Shown in pieces: positions 47,142 to 47,706 of a DNA stretch of 47,706 nucleotides; the stretch's first letter is position 1, and the number at the start of each line of letters is the position of its first letter. The notes beneath the pieces were generated by a model. It did not search any database. It had not been told where the DNA came from and was given only the letters and a program-made list of their open reading frames with translations. The translations under genes were made by a program, and so were the position numbers. The stretch spans positions 1-47,706 of the forward strand of contig DRLM01000062.1 in the NCBI GenBank assembly GCA_011375345.1, written 5' to 3'. The stretch comes from Gammaproteobacteria bacterium (GTDB taxonomy: Bacteria > Pseudomonadota > Gammaproteobacteria > DRLM01).

Positions 47142-47647
47142 CACGCCCTCCCCTGGTTGTCCCAGATCTCGTCCTCGATGCCGTTTTCGCGGGTCCACAC
47201 CAGGCGGCTGATGATTTTGAACTTGGCCACCGAAAGGGCCCCCCGCCGGCTGCGCTTGCTGCCGGCGGACTCGGCCACCGCCGCCATTACCTCATCCCGT
47301 TCCGCTTCATAGATCTCAAAGGGCTCGTAGGCCTCGTCCATGAGCACCAGCACGACACTGTCCCAGTCCTGCTCGGTCTTAAGCTGGCCGATGCGCTGGC
47401 CGCCCCTGCCCTCGTCAAAAATCGCCCGGCCCTTGATCTGGATGCGCTTGCCGTCCCAACGCCCCTGGCCGAGCGCGTCGTAACCCACCGTCCCCGCCGG
47501 CGCGGGCCTGAGATCCAGCAGGCGGATGGCATCGTGCACCGCCAGTTCGGCACTGATGCCCGCCAGGGGCTTGCCCATGGCGCTGCGGTAATCCCGGGCG
47601 AGACGGCGCGCCTCGCTCATAAGCTTGTCGACCTTGTAGACGGTCAA
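47141..47647 (-). CDS. Hypothetical protein, possible PD-(D/E)XK nuclease-like fold
   Basis: A 168-residue protein of unknown family. The arrangement SAELAV (Glu34), GYDALG (Asp57) and RIQIKGR (Gln70, Lys72) resembles the spaced E...D...(E/Q)xK motif of restriction-endonuclease-like folds, such as DUF6998-type proteins, but this is pattern resemblance. The later part includes DWDSVVLVLMDEAYEPFEIYE. I chose TTG at 47647 (GGAGG ten bases upstream); another TTG at 47674 has no site, and an ATG nine codons downstream is also possible. Its stop overlaps the ATG of the hydrolase lipoprotein by one base. Confidence 0.55.
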   Translation of the reverse strand: MTVYKVDKLMSEARRLARDYRSAMGKPLAGISAELAVHDAIRLLDLRPAPAGTVGYDALGQGRWDGKRIQIKGRAIFDEGRGGQRIGQLKTEQDWDSVVLVLMDEAYEPFEIYEAERDEVMAAVAESAGSKRSRRGALSVAKFKIISRLVWTRENGIEDEIWDNQGRA

Positions 47648-47706
47648 TGGCCTGCGCCCTCCGCCAGACAGCAAAGAGGTTATTATGCCCGCAAAAGACC
47701 CGCCCC

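Overview
This window looks like a stretch of chromosome from a GC-rich gammaproteobacterium, most likely from the Chromatiales/Ectothiorhodospiraceae side of the class. That placement is an inference. It rests on gene order: thrS-infC-rpmI-rplT-pheS-pheT-ihfA-MerR-tRNA-Pro and hfq-hflX-hflK-hflC-DUF2065-hisZ-purA are typical gammaproteobacterial blocks, and both are complete here on the minus strand. mtaD-ubiG-gph and yoaA-tsaB also fit.

Layout. 1-7921: an APH/P-loop fusion protein, a small CPXCG protein, an HDOD protein, an ABC exporter pair (ATPase and 832-residue FtsX-type permease) and a CPA2 antiporter. 8063-10643: the poorly understood AmmeMemoRadiSam set, with the radical SAM enzyme divergent from the MEMO1-like and AMMECR1-like genes. 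10878-13583: mtaD, ubiG and a phosphoglycolate phosphatase, overlapping or nearly so. 13584-15978: a decayed TPR gene, a secreted beta-propeller protein and slyD. 16265-24123: the translation block from tRNA-Pro(GGG) back to thrS; infC very probably starts at AUC. 24111-24949: a RAYT transposase between two inverted REP-like palindromes, exactly where the thrS block meets rlmB-rnr. 25704-35911: rnr, tRNA-Leu(CAG) with a near-consensus promoter, purA, hisZ, DUF2065, hflC, hflK, hflX, hfq and miaA. 35957-38928: three lipoprotein genes (LpoB-like, COG3014, LPP20-like) where mutL often lies. 39093-42834: an accessory stretch with a KdsC-like phosphatase, an ISL3-family insertion sequence, an 88-residue protein that is 39 percent histidine, about 880 bp of repeats, and a small c-type cytochrome lipoprotein. 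42835-47706: a small unknown ORF, tsaB, yoaA, an alpha/beta-hydrolase lipoprotein and a possible nuclease-fold protein.

The core genes serve translation and tRNA maturation (thrS, pheST, infC, rplT, miaA, tsaB, rlmB), RNA turnover (rnr, hfq), membrane protein quality control (hflK/hflC) and purine synthesis. The less explained content is in the AmmeMemoRadiSam set, the lipoprotein trio, the histidine-rich protein with its repeats, the hydrolase/nuclease-like pair, and a three-copy repeat family with a long palindrome (15265-15340, 41674-41812, 42337-42475). I see no CRISPR array, prophage or clear defence island.
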